64,000 nt of DNA from Pseudoalteromonas luteoviolacea S2607 (GCF_001625575.1 NZ_AUXV01000020.1:86706-150705), one strand, 5' to 3'; counted from the stretch's first letter, positions 16,644-26,295 are shown. Notes: a model not told the origin generated them from the letters alone. Program-made: numbers and translations.

Positions 16644-18263
16644 ATGAAAATTAAAAAACAACAAATCGTAGCAGAGACAAAACGTGTTTTCGTATACAAG
16701 AACAAGCAGTTTAAGGGTGTACTAACATCAGGCAAGCACACTTTTTGGGATTTTAAAAATGAACTCGAATTTACGACACACAGCATCGACACGATGTTTT
16801 TTATGGCACCGGACGCTGAACGCTTATATCACTCGAACCCAGAAGTTCAAGCACACATCAGCCACTACAAATTAAATGAGCAAGAAATCGGCTTGTTGTA
16901 CTTCAATGACACTTTGAAGGGCGTTGTAGCGCCAGGTGAGAATCTCTATTTGTGGCGAGATGCAGGTGATATCCATTTGGAAAGAGTGGATATCAGCAAT
17001 GACTTTTATGTCGATGACAAAACCTTAAAGATCATAGAAAAAGCAGGATTAAACCTCGCGTCAAAACTCATTAGAACCGCGAAAACTACCGCTTGTAAAC
17101 CGATTTACCAAATACAAATTGAACGCGACCACATCGGCTTGTTGTTTATAGACAATAAGCTGGTCAAGGAGTTGCCAGCAGGGAAATACGGTGTGTGGCA
17201 GTTCGGCCGTGAGATTGAATTGAAAACGTTTGATAGCAAAAAAATATCGGCTGAAGCGGCCAAAGAGATCTACCAAAAAAACAGTGCAATGCAAAGTATC
17301 GCGCATCAAAAGCTGGGCGCTGAAGAGGTCGGATTACTGTATGTAAACGACATCTTAAAAGGCATTGTACCGCCGGGGGAGCACGTCTATCTATGGAAAG
17401 AAGCGGGAAATATTCACTTAGAAAGAGTAGATATCAGCGAGGATTATTATGTTAAGCAATCCACTTTTACTCAAGTAAGTAATGCAGGGCTAAACAGCGC
17501 AACAAAACTATTCAAACCAGCGGGCGCAGCATGTCAGCCTATTATAGATGTTGCTATCGACAGTGAGCACATCGGGTTGCTGTATGTGAACAATCAATTG
17601 CAGCAAGAGTTAGCACCAGGGCGTTATGGTATATGGCAATTTAACCGAGATATTGAGGTGAAGATCTTCGACTTGCGTACACAGATGACAGAAGTCTCTG
17701 GACAAGAAATATTAAGTAAGGACCGAGTCAGTCTTCGTATTAACCTCAGCGCCAGTTTTCGAATTACAAATGCAGTACAGGCGGCTTCAAGCGTTGAAGA
17801 TGTCAATTCATTCGCGTATAACGCCCTTCAGCTCGCTTTAAGAGAAGCGGTAGGCACACAAAATCTTGATGATCTGCTGCTCGATAAACTGTATATCAAC
17901 GAAACGGTGAAAGAGCTCGTCAGTGAGCAACTTGCTGAAATTGGCGTGCAGTTAATTAGCGTCGGCATGAAAGACATCATCCTACCAGGAGAGATGCGAG
18001 CAATACTTAATCAGGTTGTAGAAGCGCAAAAGGCTGCCGAAGCCAATGTCATTAAACGTCGGGAAGAGACCGCTGCGACAAGAAGTCTGCATAACACGGC
18101 TAAGGTGATGGAAAACAACCCAACGCTGATGCGCTTAAAAGAGCTAGAAGCACTAGAAAAGGTTGCAGACAAAATTGAAAGTTTAACGGTTTATGGCGGC
18201 TTGGAAGGGCTCATGAACAACGTAGTAAACCTAGGTCAAAAACAAGGAGGCCAACATGTGTAA
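16644..18263 (+). CDS. Slipin-like SPFH protein with duplicated N-terminal modules
   Basis: The 539-residue protein ends in an SPFH/band-7 domain and coiled coil (about residues 345-515, including RVSLRINLSASFRI and the helical QVVEAQKAAEANVIKRREE). In front of it is a duplication with an exact 147-residue offset: residues 75-200 and 222-345 both begin L-x-x-x-E-(I/V)-GLLY and continue to HLERVDIS. A half-copy of the unit is visible at residues 14-48. No membrane anchor is seen, which is unusual for slipins. The family forms ring or cage assemblies and is known from RtcB-containing RNA-repair operons, but its job there is not settled. The stop overlaps the rtcB start by 8 bp, so the two are coupled. 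The start has AAGGA upstream. Confidence 0.88.
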   Translation: MKIKKQQIVAETKRVFVYKNKQFKGVLTSGKHTFWDFKNELEFTTHSIDTMFFMAPDAERLYHSNPEVQAHISHYKLNEQEIGLLYFNDTLKGVVAPGENLYLWRDAGDIHLERVDISNDFYVDDKTLKIIEKAGLNLASKLIRTAKTTACKPIYQIQIERDHIGLLFIDNKLVKELPAGKYGVWQFGREIELKTFDSKKISAEAAKEIYQKNSAMQSIAHQKLGAEEVGLLYVNDILKGIVPPGEHVYLWKEAGNIHLERVDISEDYYVKQSTFTQVSNAGLNSATKLFKPAGAACQPIIDVAIDSEHIGLLYVNNQLQQELAPGRYGIWQFNRDIEVKIFDLRTQMTEVSGQEILSKDRVSLRINLSASFRITNAVQAASSVEDVNSFAYNALQLALREAVGTQNLDDLLLDKLYINETVKELVSEQLAEIGVQLISVGMKDIILPGEMRAILNQVVEAQKAAEANVIKRREETAATRSLHNTAKVMENNPTLMRLKELEALEKVADKIESLTVYGGLEGLMNNVVNLGQKQGGQHV

Positions 18264-19482
18264 GTCACAATACGAGCTACTGGACAATAACACCAAACAT
18301 CCGATAAAGGCGTGGACAAAAGGCGTGCCATTTGAACCCGAGGCGCAACAACAACTCAAAAATATCGCATCGATGGATATCGTACACAGCCACATCGCGG
18401 TGATGCCTGACGTGCACCTAGGTAAAGGCGCGACCATTGGCAGTGTTATTCCATCGGTGGATGCGGTTATCCCTGCTGCGGTAGGCGTGGATATAGGCTG
18501 TGGTATGGTCGCGACCAAAACCACCCTCAAAGCAAGTGACTTACCCGATAACTTAAAGTCGATACGCAGCGCTTTTGAAGCCGCGGTACCGCATGGCCGC
18601 ACAACAGGCCGCGGGAAACGTGATAAAGGCGCTTGGGGGAATATACCCAAGCTAGTACAAAAAGAGTGGCTGACGTTGGAGCAACGTTTTGCTCAAATTT
18701 GTGCAAAACACCCGGCAATCGCCAAGAGCAATCATGTAAACCACTTAGGTACAATGGGAACAGGTAACCACTTTCTAGAGCTTTGCCTAGATGAAACGCA
18801 AAATGTATGGTTGATGCTGCATTCAGGCAGCCGTGGCGTGGGTAACCGAATTGGTACTTACTTTATCGAACTGGCCAAAAAAGAAATGCAGCGCCATCAG
18901 CTACATTTACCCGATATGGATCTTGCCTACCTTAAAGAAGGGAGTGTTTACTTCGAAGACTATGTAGAAGCCGTTGAATGGGCTCAGGACTTCGCGGCAA
19001 AAAACCGTGAGATCATGATGTTCAATGCATTAAAAGCCCTTAAAGATGAGTTACCAATGCCATTTGAGACTATGGATGTGGCAGTTAACTGTCATCACAA
19101 CTACATCTCCAAAGAGGTGCATTTTGGCAAAGCTTGTTACGTTACGCGAAAAGGCGCACTACGTGCAGAGCAGGGTGAAATGGGGATCATCCCAGGCAAT
19201 ATGGGTGCTCGTTCATACATAGTGAGAGGGCTTGGCAATGCCGACAGCTTCAATAGCTGTAGCCATGGTGCAGGGCGTGTAATGTCCCGTACTAAGGCCA
19301 AAAAGGTATATAGCATTGCAGACCATGAAGCGGCAACACAAGGGGTGGAGTGCCGTAAAGATGCAGCCGTGATCGACGAAATTCCGCATGCCTACAAAGA
19401 TATTGATAAAGTCATGGCAGCACAGCAAGACTTGGTAGAAGTCGTGCACACATTAAAACAAATCGTATGTGTAAAAGGATAA
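18256..19482 (+). CDS. rtcB: RtcB, RNA-splicing ligase
   Basis: The 408-residue product contains the RtcB signature blocks: AVIPAAVGVDIGCGM (metal-binding Asp and Cys), NHLGTMGTGNHFLEL, LMLHSGSRGVGNRIG, AVNCHHNYIS and SCSHGAGRVMSR, whose His is the residue that becomes guanylylated. RtcB joins 2',3'-cyclic-phosphate or 3'-phosphate ends to 5'-OH ends using GTP and manganese, repairing cleaved tRNA or rRNA. AAGGAGG lies just upstream of the ATG, within the end of the slipin gene. It is the second gene of the RtcR-controlled operon. Confidence 0.97.
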   Translation: MCKSQYELLDNNTKHPIKAWTKGVPFEPEAQQQLKNIASMDIVHSHIAVMPDVHLGKGATIGSVIPSVDAVIPAAVGVDIGCGMVATKTTLKASDLPDNLKSIRSAFEAAVPHGRTTGRGKRDKGAWGNIPKLVQKEWLTLEQRFAQICAKHPAIAKSNHVNHLGTMGTGNHFLELCLDETQNVWLMLHSGSRGVGNRIGTYFIELAKKEMQRHQLHLPDMDLAYLKEGSVYFEDYVEAVEWAQDFAAKNREIMMFNALKALKDELPMPFETMDVAVNCHHNYISKEVHFGKACYVTRKGALRAEQGEMGIIPGNMGARSYIVRGLGNADSFNSCSHGAGRVMSRTKAKKVYSIADHEAATQGVECRKDAAVIDEIPHAYKDIDKVMAAQQDLVEVVHTLKQIVCVKG

Positions 19483-19484
19483 GA

Positions 19485-20537
19485 ATGACAACCAAAACAA
19501 ACAAACCAACCATTATTATTGACGGCTCAAAAGGAGAGGGCGGTGGCCAAGTACTCAGAACCGCCCTAAGCCTGTCGATGCTACTCAATCAGCCCATAGA
19601 GATCAAAAACATCCGAGCTGGACGAAAAAAACCGGGACTGAAGCGTCAACACTTGACTTGTGTACTGGCTGCACAGCAAATATGTGATGCACATGTCACA
19701 GGAGCTGAACTCAATTCGCAAAACATCACTTTTGTACCAAACCAAGTGCAAGCGGGTGAATATGAATTTAAAATCGGCACGGCAGGCAGCACAGTATTAG
19801 TTTGCCAAACCATTTTGCTGCCACTGGCGCTAAGTGGTGAGCCGTCCACTGTGTCACTGCAAGGGGGTACTCACAATGGTATGTCACCTTCTCTGACCTT
19901 TTTTGAGCACTCGTTTATGCCAGCTCTGAAAAGTATGGGATTAAACTGCGAAATCAAAACACATAAGCTCGGATTCTTCCCAGCAGGCGGCGGCAGTTGG
20001 CAAATAGACATTACACCTCTTTCGTCCCTTAAGTCTTGCCAGTTTGAACAATCCGGTGCAGAGTTGGAACTGCAGCAAAGCAATTGTAATGTGCTTTCTA
20101 TTGTCGCTGGGGTCAAGGACTCCGTGGCAAGTCGAGAGATCAAAGAGGCGCAGTCCCAATTAAGTTGGGAAAATGCAAACACCGAGATTGATAGAGCGAA
20201 AGCCTATGGCAATGGTAATAGCTTCCATTTGAGCGTGGGGCAAGCTAAGCAAGTCGCCATGTTTGAACAAATTGGCGAACTTGGCCTCTCGGCTGAGCGA
20301 GTAGCGGGGCGTGCTGTTAAGTCTCTCAAACATTACTTAAAGTCAGGTGCAGCAGTGGAAGAGCATTTGGCAGATCAGCTGCTATTGCCCATGGCCCTCG
20401 CTGGGGGCGGAAGTTTCACCACCACAGCACTGAGCAGCCATACAACAACGAATATTGACGTTATTGCGCAGCTCAGTGGTATCAAAATTAAAACACAACA
20501 ATTAAACGAACACCTTTGGAAAGTATATTTGGACTAA
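19485..20537 (+). CDS. rtcA: RtcA, RNA 3'-terminal phosphate cyclase
   Basis: The 350-residue protein begins IIIDGSKGEGGGQVLRTALSLSM, the RtcA signature, and has GTAGSTVLVCQTILLPLALS, GGTHNGMSP and the C-terminal LADQLLLPMALAGGGSF. The E. coli active-site His sits just before that last block; here EEHLADQ provides it. The enzyme converts RNA 3'-phosphates to 2',3'-cyclic phosphates using ATP, which feeds RtcB. The start at 19485, 2 bp after the rtcB stop, follows AAAGGA. The frame runs six codons further upstream inside rtcB. Confidence 0.96.
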   Translation: MTTKTNKPTIIIDGSKGEGGGQVLRTALSLSMLLNQPIEIKNIRAGRKKPGLKRQHLTCVLAAQQICDAHVTGAELNSQNITFVPNQVQAGEYEFKIGTAGSTVLVCQTILLPLALSGEPSTVSLQGGTHNGMSPSLTFFEHSFMPALKSMGLNCEIKTHKLGFFPAGGGSWQIDITPLSSLKSCQFEQSGAELELQQSNCNVLSIVAGVKDSVASREIKEAQSQLSWENANTEIDRAKAYGNGNSFHLSVGQAKQVAMFEQIGELGLSAERVAGRAVKSLKHYLKSGAAVEEHLADQLLLPMALAGGGSFTTTALSSHTTTNIDVIAQLSGIKIKTQQLNEHLWKVYLD

Positions 20538-20539
20538 TA

Positions 20540-21346
20540 ATGGATAAAGCAGTTACATCAATAAGCCCAGAAGCGCACAACGAAATCATGACGCGTATAA
20601 AAAAAGCTGAACAATCGCACAATGTAAAGGTCCTTTACGCAATTGAATCTGGCAGCCGCTCTTGGGGATTTGCATCATCAAATAGCGATTACGATGTGCG
20701 CTTTATTTATGTTCACCCAAAAGATTGGTATTTGTCCGTGCTGTTAGAGGACAAACGTGATGTGATTGAATACCCAATAGTTGACGATATTGATATCAAT
20801 GGCTGGGACCTGCGCAAAGCACTTAAGCTTTTAAAAGCATCAAACCCTGCGGTAGGTGAATGGCTCAACTCGCCAATTGTCTATATTAATGATGAAAACT
20901 TTAAGTCGCAAGCACAGGCGTTATTTGCCCGCTACTACAGAACAGAACGCGGTCTCTACCACTATGTAAACATGGCTAAAAGCAACTATCGAGGCTATCT
21001 CAAACAGGACAAGGTGCCTTTGAAAAAGTACCTTTATGTATTGCGCGCTCTGTGCGCTGCAAGATGGATTGAAAAACACGATAGTCCGCCGCCAATAGAG
21101 TTTTCGGTGTTAGTAGAGGGCGTGATTGAAGATACTCAGTTACTTGCACAAATACAGTCTGTTGTTGAGAGAAAACAGCAAGCTACTGAAAAGTCATTGG
21201 TGCCTAAAATAGCGCCTTTAAATGCGTTCATTGAATCAGAACTCGATTTTTTTGAAAGCAATATCAATAAATCAGATAACCACGAGCAAGACCCAAGCTA
21301 CTTAGACGCCTTTTTTCAAAATAGACTGTCGCACGCTACCAGCTAG
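20540..21346 (+). CDS. YcgL/COG3541-type predicted nucleotidyltransferase
   Basis: The 268-residue protein has the polymerase-beta nucleotidyltransferase signature AIESGSRSWGFASSNSDYDV (about residues 34-53), which is GS-x-x-x-GF-x-x-x-x-SD-x-D. A third metal-binding acid is likely in the DDIDINGWDL segment. It starts 2 bp after the rtcA stop, so it belongs to the rtc operon. In that context it may add nucleotides to RNA ends or modify damaged RNA, but no substrate is known for the group. The stop codon lies inside a copy of the 18-bp motif (21343-21360). Confidence 0.85.
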   Translation: MDKAVTSISPEAHNEIMTRIKKAEQSHNVKVLYAIESGSRSWGFASSNSDYDVRFIYVHPKDWYLSVLLEDKRDVIEYPIVDDIDINGWDLRKALKLLKASNPAVGEWLNSPIVYINDENFKSQAQALFARYYRTERGLYHYVNMAKSNYRGYLKQDKVPLKKYLYVLRALCAARWIEKHDSPPPIEFSVLVEGVIEDTQLLAQIQSVVERKQQATEKSLVPKIAPLNAFIESELDFFESNINKSDNHEQDPSYLDAFFQNRLSHATS

Positions 21347-21360
21347 TAAAAATTTGATCT
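21343..21360 (+). repeat. 18-bp motif copy at the end of the rtc operon
   Basis: CTAGTAAAAATTTGATCT begins three bases before the end of the nucleotidyltransferase gene and contains its TAG stop. Only the first base differs from the consensus. Confidence 0.7.
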
Positions 21361-21380
21361 GTAGTGGTAATTTCAGACCA

Positions 21381-22250
21381 CTACAACAAGTTACAAATCT
21401 CTTGCACCACTGTCTCAATGCGCTTTGGCTGCGATGAGTTTTGCCTTTTGCATAAATACACAGTTTCGAACACAGGCTGCGCTAAGCTGTGAATGGCGAT
21501 CTTTGATTGCTGCGCAAAGGCTTCAACGGCATGGGCGGGTAAAACAGTAAAGCCAAACCCCATTGCAACAGGCTGTAAAATGAGGCCTATTTGATTCGAA
21601 AAACCTTTCTTTTTTAACAAATTTGCGTGCCCAAACTCAGCATAGTTTGCGCCCAAAAGTAAACTTGCATGATGATTACCATCAGGGTGATCAATGAAGC
21701 CCAATTTATTGAGAGATTGCCACGTAGGCTGTCCAGAGCCTGCGGGAGTAATAAGCAAAAGCTGCTCTTTAGTAATTGCTTCACTATGCACTTCCTCCAG
21801 CCGACTTTTTACCGTCATTAAACCAATATCAACAGATTTATTGGCAACCGCTTGCTCAATTTCAGTGTTAGGAGCAAAGCGGTGATCGATCACTAATTTA
21901 GGATACTTATTTTGCAAAGCCAGTAAGTGAGGGTACAACTTTAAACCCAAGCTGCCGGGAGAGTGAATACGTACACAGCCTTCATAAGCAGGATCATCAC
22001 CAATTGTCTGCTCTAAATCAGTGAGATCATCAAGGATAGAACGCCCTTTAATATAGAGCTTTTCACCAGCTTGGGATAACGAAAACTGCTTCTCCTCACG
22101 TTGAATCAACGTTTGTTTTAATTGAGCTTCTAACTTACTTATATGCTGACTTACACCCGACTGCGTCATATGCAGTTTTTCAGCAGTCCGTGTGAAATGC
22201 CCTATATCAGCGAGGGTACAAAATGTACGCAACCATACCAAGTTGATCAT
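21381..22250 (-). CDS. LysR-family transcriptional regulator
   Basis: The 289-residue product has the LysR helix-turn-helix at the N-terminus (FTRTAEKLHMTQSGVSQHISKLEAQL, about residues 18-43) and a periplasmic-binding-protein-like effector domain. The ligand is unknown. It is divergent from the VOC-family gene at 22340, the usual arrangement for a LysR regulator and its target. The 89-bp gap holds a 15-bp palindrome. Confidence 0.92.
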   Translation of the reverse strand: MINLVWLRTFCTLADIGHFTRTAEKLHMTQSGVSQHISKLEAQLKQTLIQREEKQFSLSQAGEKLYIKGRSILDDLTDLEQTIGDDPAYEGCVRIHSPGSLGLKLYPHLLALQNKYPKLVIDHRFAPNTEIEQAVANKSVDIGLMTVKSRLEEVHSEAITKEQLLLITPAGSGQPTWQSLNKLGFIDHPDGNHHASLLLGANYAEFGHANLLKKKGFSNQIGLILQPVAMGFGFTVLPAHAVEAFAQQSKIAIHSLAQPVFETVYLCKRQNSSQPKRIETVVQEICNLL

Positions 22251-22280
22251 TACAAAATATTATTAAATAGAGAATAAATG

Positions 22281-22295
22281 ATAATTTCAAATTAT
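22281..22295. promoter_or_regulatory. 15-bp palindrome in the LysR-VOC intergenic region
   Basis: ATAATTTCAAATTAT is a perfect palindrome around a central C and contains the T-N11-A pattern of LysR boxes. It is likely the operator of the divergent LysR regulator. Confidence 0.55.
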
Positions 22296-22339
22296 AGCTC
22301 TAGGTTTGTAATCTGCCTATAAATTTTGAGGAGTACACA

Positions 22340-22840
22340 ATGAGCAAGGTATACCCACGCAACTTTTCCCACATTGGGATTTCAGTTCCAGATCTAGAAA
22401 AAGCCGTTAAATTTTATACTGAAGTCTTAGGCTGGTATTTAATCATGACACCGACAGAGATAACCGAAGATGACAGTGCAATCGGCGAGATGTGTACTGA
22501 TGTATTCGGTGCTGGATGGTCGCGTTTTCGCATTGCGCACCTCTCTACCGGCGATAGAATTGGCGTGGAGCTATTTGAATTTAAGAACCAAACGAACCCA
22601 GACAATAACTTTGAATACTGGAAAACCGGTATATTCCACTTTTGTGTGCAAGACCCCAATGTTGAAGCTCTGGCAGAGCGTATCGTTGCCGCTGGTGGCA
22701 AAAAACGTATGGAAAAACCTCGCTACTATTACCCTGGTGAAAAGCCCTATCGTATGATTTATATGGAAGATCCGTTTGGTAATATCCTTGAAATCTACAG
22801 CCATAGTTACGAGCTGATTTACAGTGAAGGGGCATATTAA
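22340..22840 (+). CDS. VOC-family (glyoxalase/dioxygenase-like) protein
   Basis: The 166-residue product has the vicinal-oxygen-chelate plan: FSHIGISVPDLEKAVKFYTEVLGW at the start and MIYMEDPFGNILEIYSHSYE near the end. Likely metal ligands are the His of the first block, the His in GIFHFCV and the Glu of NILEIY. The reaction cannot be assigned; lactoylglutathione lyase and small dioxygenases share this fold. GAGGAG lies a few bases upstream of the start. It is divergent from a LysR regulator that probably controls it. Confidence 0.87.
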   Translation: MSKVYPRNFSHIGISVPDLEKAVKFYTEVLGWYLIMTPTEITEDDSAIGEMCTDVFGAGWSRFRIAHLSTGDRIGVELFEFKNQTNPDNNFEYWKTGIFHFCVQDPNVEALAERIVAAGGKKRMEKPRYYYPGEKPYRMIYMEDPFGNILEIYSHSYELIYSEGAY

Positions 22841-22893
22841 TGCAATGCACTGAGGACAACTAGCCAAAAGCTAGAGTCATTAATTTTTATACT

Positions 22894-22935
22894 GCCCTTT
22901 AGCGCCTCAAGTGGCCTGTTTTTGGTGTAAAGGGC
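22894..22935. terminator. Inverted repeat after the VOC gene
   Basis: GCCCTTTA (22894-22901) pairs with TAAAGGGC (22928-22935), with a 26-nt loop. It lies between two convergent genes and may work as a terminator; the loop is long. Confidence 0.35.
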
Positions 22936-22999
22936 ATTGACAGTTTATGCGCTTTAGCAGGGTCAAATATTAGATTCAGCGCCATTACTCTCAAGTAAA

Positions 23000-25702
23000 C
23001 TAAACATGCCGTTCATCCGCATATCCACCTAGTACTCCGTAAAGCGTATTTACATCAATGGGTTTGCCTATATGCGATACAAAGCCCTGAGACAAATATC
23101 TATTAACGTCTTCCACCATAACGTTCGCGGTTAACGCAATCACTGGCGTTGTGCCGTTGAGTGCTTTAATTTTCTGTTGAGCTTCAATGCCATCCATTTC
23201 TGGCATATGGATATCCATCAAGACTAAATCATATTGATCTTGCATAAAGGCTTCCACTGCCAGCTTACCATCTGCAACGAGTGTCAAATCTGCTTGAGTC
23301 GGTCTCAACATTGCTCGAATGAGCGTTTGATTAATCGCATTATCTTCAGCGATTAAAATCCTCTTACCAGTCAAGTTTGGCGCTGTAAGTGACTTTTGAA
23401 TGGTTGGGATCGAGTTACTGTTAGCTTTCTCTAACGGCAATGTAACTACGATTTGAGTGCCTTGGCCAAAGTCACTAAATATCTTGATATCTCCTCGCAT
23501 AATTTTAATCAAATTGATGGTTATCGACATACCTAATCCAGTCCCACCATATTTGCGTGTTGTCGATGAATCGGCTTGACTGAAACGCTCGAAAATACGC
23601 GCTTGTGTTTCTTGTGTCATACCTATGCCGGAGTCGAATATCTCAATCTTAACAGCTTGTTTTTGGTCTAACGATGTGCGGCTAAGAACCACTTTTACTT
23701 CACCCTTATTGGTAAATTTCACCGCATTTGAAGCAAGGTTGAGAACGATTTGTTTTACCCGAACAACATCTCCCATCCAGCCATCTTTAAAATCATCATC
23801 AATAATTGTGATAAAGTCGATATTTTTACTGCTGACCAGAGCATCGAGGTCATATTGAACTGACTCTAGCACTTTGCGTAATGAGAACGCATTGTGCTCC
23901 AAGGTGAGCTTGTTATCTTCGATTTTTGAGTAGTCCAATATATCGTTAATGATGGTCAGTAAACTCTTTGCAGAATAAGCGGCATTAGACAGTATCACTT
24001 TTGAATTTTCATCCAATGATATATTTTCTAATAACTGCAAGCCTCCAAGAATCGCATTCATAGGTGTGCGAATTTCATGGCTCATATTAGACAAAAAGTC
24101 CGATTTGGCTTTTGTAGCCAGCTCCGCTTTTTCTTTCGCTTCTTTGAGTGAATTTCGGATCTTAACATTTTGATCGATATTTGAGATCGATCCTGCCATC
24201 TCCTTTAAATCTCCTGCTTCGGTGTAGTATGGCGTACCTCGACCTCTAAACCACGCGTACTCCCCCTGTTTGTTGCGCACGCGATATTGGATCTCAAACG
24301 TTTGTCTGTCTGTAATAGCTTGGTTCACTTTATCTAGCGTTTTATCGACGTCATCAGGGTGCAACATGGTCTGGAACAACGCGAAAGTCGGTTCAAATTC
24401 TTGAGGCTCAAAGCCTAGCATTGTAAAAAAATTATCAGACCACTCGACCTTGTCCTTAATCGGGTCAACCCAATGCCAAAACCCATCCTGAGATCCTTCA
24501 GCCACCAGCTTTAACTTATTCACCGCTAACTTAAGCTCAGTTTCCTTGATGCGTAAGTCTGAAATATCTCGAAAAATAGACACAACAGCACCGGTGTAGC
24601 ACTGAAAATATACAGTAGAAAATACACTATCAATACGCTCGTCGGCATAGGTCAACGACTCATAATCAAAACTTCCCCCATTACGGGCAATTTCCTTCAT
24701 GCGAGCGGGTATGTCGGTCTCTGACAACGCAGGAAAAGCCTCCACTAGCGTTTTGCCAATAAAGGACGCATGCTCAAATCCTAAGATGCTTTCGGCAGCG
24801 CTATTAAACCCTTTAAACGCCAATTCTCCCGCTTCATTGAACTCCCATAAGTGATAGCCCATAGGCATGTTACTAACGACACTTTGGCTGTAGCGGATCT
24901 GGTTTTCCAACTCGCTTTGAACTCGCTTTAAATCGGTAATATCGGTACCACAGCCGATCATCATGCCATTAGAAAGTCTAAAATTAGCCCACAATTGCCG
25001 CCTTTCTTCCTTGCTTTTAATTTGCACGGGATACTCTCGAAACTTGCCTTCTGTGGCAGTAATATCGATAAACACTTGCTGACGAATTGCATCATCAGGA
25101 TAAAAGTGTTGCATTAAATCTGGGGTGCTTGTTGCTTCTTCAAAACTGTAGCCAAGTTGATGCTCACAAGAGCGGTTCCATAACAGGCATTGTCCACTTT
25201 CGTCGAAAGAGTTCACCATAATAGGTAGCAAATCAACTAGCTCTTCGAATAACAGGTGTTGTTCTGAAGTCTTGTTTTCTTTACGCTTCTCTTCTGATAT
25301 TACTGCTGACTGCTGTGAGGGCATTACTTCATAGCAAATGCCCAATAACGCAATCAAACCGTTATGTTCGTCAAACTCAGGTAGCGCGAGACAAGCCATC
25401 AATACAGCTGGTGCGTCCCTATCTTTGGCTAAGCGAAATTTAACATCAACCTCTTGACCTTTATTGACAGCCAAGAGAAATGCTTGTTGCACTACTTCTA
25501 AATCATCCTCATGACAGTGTGACACGATAAATTCTGGTGCTGTTGCGCCTGCGCGGGTGTTGATTAATTTGCTTTGCGATAGCCCAAACAGCTGTTCAAC
25601 CGCATCATCCACCCGTACTTCACCACTTTGTAACTCCCACCTCCATTGCCCGCCCCCTAAAGACTTAGTAAGCAAAGAAAGCATATTTTGAGCATATTCC
25701 AT
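23000..25702 (-). CDS. Multi-PAS hybrid histidine kinase with receiver domain
   Basis: The 900-residue protein has about four PAS domains (to about residue 510), a phosphoacceptor helix with the H box KSDFLSNMSHEIRTPMNA, an HATPase domain with N box (LNLASNAVKF) and G box (GGTGLGMSI), and a C-terminal receiver domain with DLVLMDIHMPEMDG. There is no signal peptide or membrane segment, so it is cytoplasmic. No output regulator is adjacent. The receiver is the only phosphate sink visible. The ATG at 25702 is preferred to an upstream TTG. Confidence 0.92.
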   Translation of the reverse strand: MEYAQNMLSLLTKSLGGGQWRWELQSGEVRVDDAVEQLFGLSQSKLINTRAGATAPEFIVSHCHEDDLEVVQQAFLLAVNKGQEVDVKFRLAKDRDAPAVLMACLALPEFDEHNGLIALLGICYEVMPSQQSAVISEEKRKENKTSEQHLLFEELVDLLPIMVNSFDESGQCLLWNRSCEHQLGYSFEEATSTPDLMQHFYPDDAIRQQVFIDITATEGKFREYPVQIKSKEERRQLWANFRLSNGMMIGCGTDITDLKRVQSELENQIRYSQSVVSNMPMGYHLWEFNEAGELAFKGFNSAAESILGFEHASFIGKTLVEAFPALSETDIPARMKEIARNGGSFDYESLTYADERIDSVFSTVYFQCYTGAVVSIFRDISDLRIKETELKLAVNKLKLVAEGSQDGFWHWVDPIKDKVEWSDNFFTMLGFEPQEFEPTFALFQTMLHPDDVDKTLDKVNQAITDRQTFEIQYRVRNKQGEYAWFRGRGTPYYTEAGDLKEMAGSISNIDQNVKIRNSLKEAKEKAELATKAKSDFLSNMSHEIRTPMNAILGGLQLLENISLDENSKVILSNAAYSAKSLLTIINDILDYSKIEDNKLTLEHNAFSLRKVLESVQYDLDALVSSKNIDFITIIDDDFKDGWMGDVVRVKQIVLNLASNAVKFTNKGEVKVVLSRTSLDQKQAVKIEIFDSGIGMTQETQARIFERFSQADSSTTRKYGGTGLGMSITINLIKIMRGDIKIFSDFGQGTQIVVTLPLEKANSNSIPTIQKSLTAPNLTGKRILIAEDNAINQTLIRAMLRPTQADLTLVADGKLAVEAFMQDQYDLVLMDIHMPEMDGIEAQQKIKALNGTTPVIALTANVMVEDVNRYLSQGFVSHIGKPIDVNTLYGVLGGYADERHV

Positions 25703-25866
25703 GTGAACAACCAACTGTTTATAAAGGGATAAACAAAACTATAGATATGAAGTGTGGTTGAACACAGAGCAATAGTAAAGCAAATGGCGCTTCGTTTTTG
25801 CCGCCAATGCAATGCACTCTCGTCTGCGCTGATTCTTTTCCAATTTAATTCACTTTGTGGGGGAGC

Positions 25867-26085
25867 TCATTTGGTGTTTAGCTGAGATAAACACAGCTTA
25901 AATAACCAACAACAGCTATAGACTCCAGCGCAATAGACCAGCACGTAACTTTCATGAAAAAAGTGCTCTTTTAAGTTGCCAAACAACATCACCTGATAAT
26001 CAACGGCAAATGCAATAAGTGCGCAAAGTGCCGCATAAGACATTGTTTTTCGATATACCCATGAACCAATCAAAGCAGTAAACAT
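25867..26085 (-). CDS. Small membrane protein
   Basis: The 72-residue product has two hydrophobic segments (MSYAALCALIAFAV and YVLVYCAGVYSCCWLF). It starts directly after the stop of the next gene upstream with no gap (TAA then ATG), so the two small membrane proteins are coupled and may work together. No family recognised. Confidence 0.55.
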   Translation of the reverse strand: MFTALIGSWVYRKTMSYAALCALIAFAVDYQVMLFGNLKEHFFHESYVLVYCAGVYSCCWLFKLCLSQLNTK

Positions 26086-26295
26086 TTAAGGGACCCCTTG
26101 AGGATATAACACAGCGTAAAACTGTAGCCACAAACCAAAGCCAGGGGCAAATGGATAGATAATTGAGTCATAGTAATATGGGTGAGGCTTAGCTATGTAC
26201 AACCCTATAAATGCACACACCAAAATAGCAAGGTGCTGCATTAAACAAATCAACATATGCACTCCAATGAAGCTATATAAATCACCCCATGTCAC
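26086..26295 (-). CDS. Small membrane protein
   Basis: The 69-residue product has one strong hydrophobic helix (HMLICLMQHLAILVCAFIGLYI) and a second weaker one near the C-terminus. Its stop codon abuts the start of the neighbouring 72-residue protein. No family recognised. It lies between the hybrid kinase and the DUF3224 gene. Confidence 0.5.
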   Translation of the reverse strand: MTWGDLYSFIGVHMLICLMQHLAILVCAFIGLYIAKPHPYYYDSIIYPFAPGFGLWLQFYAVLYPQGVP

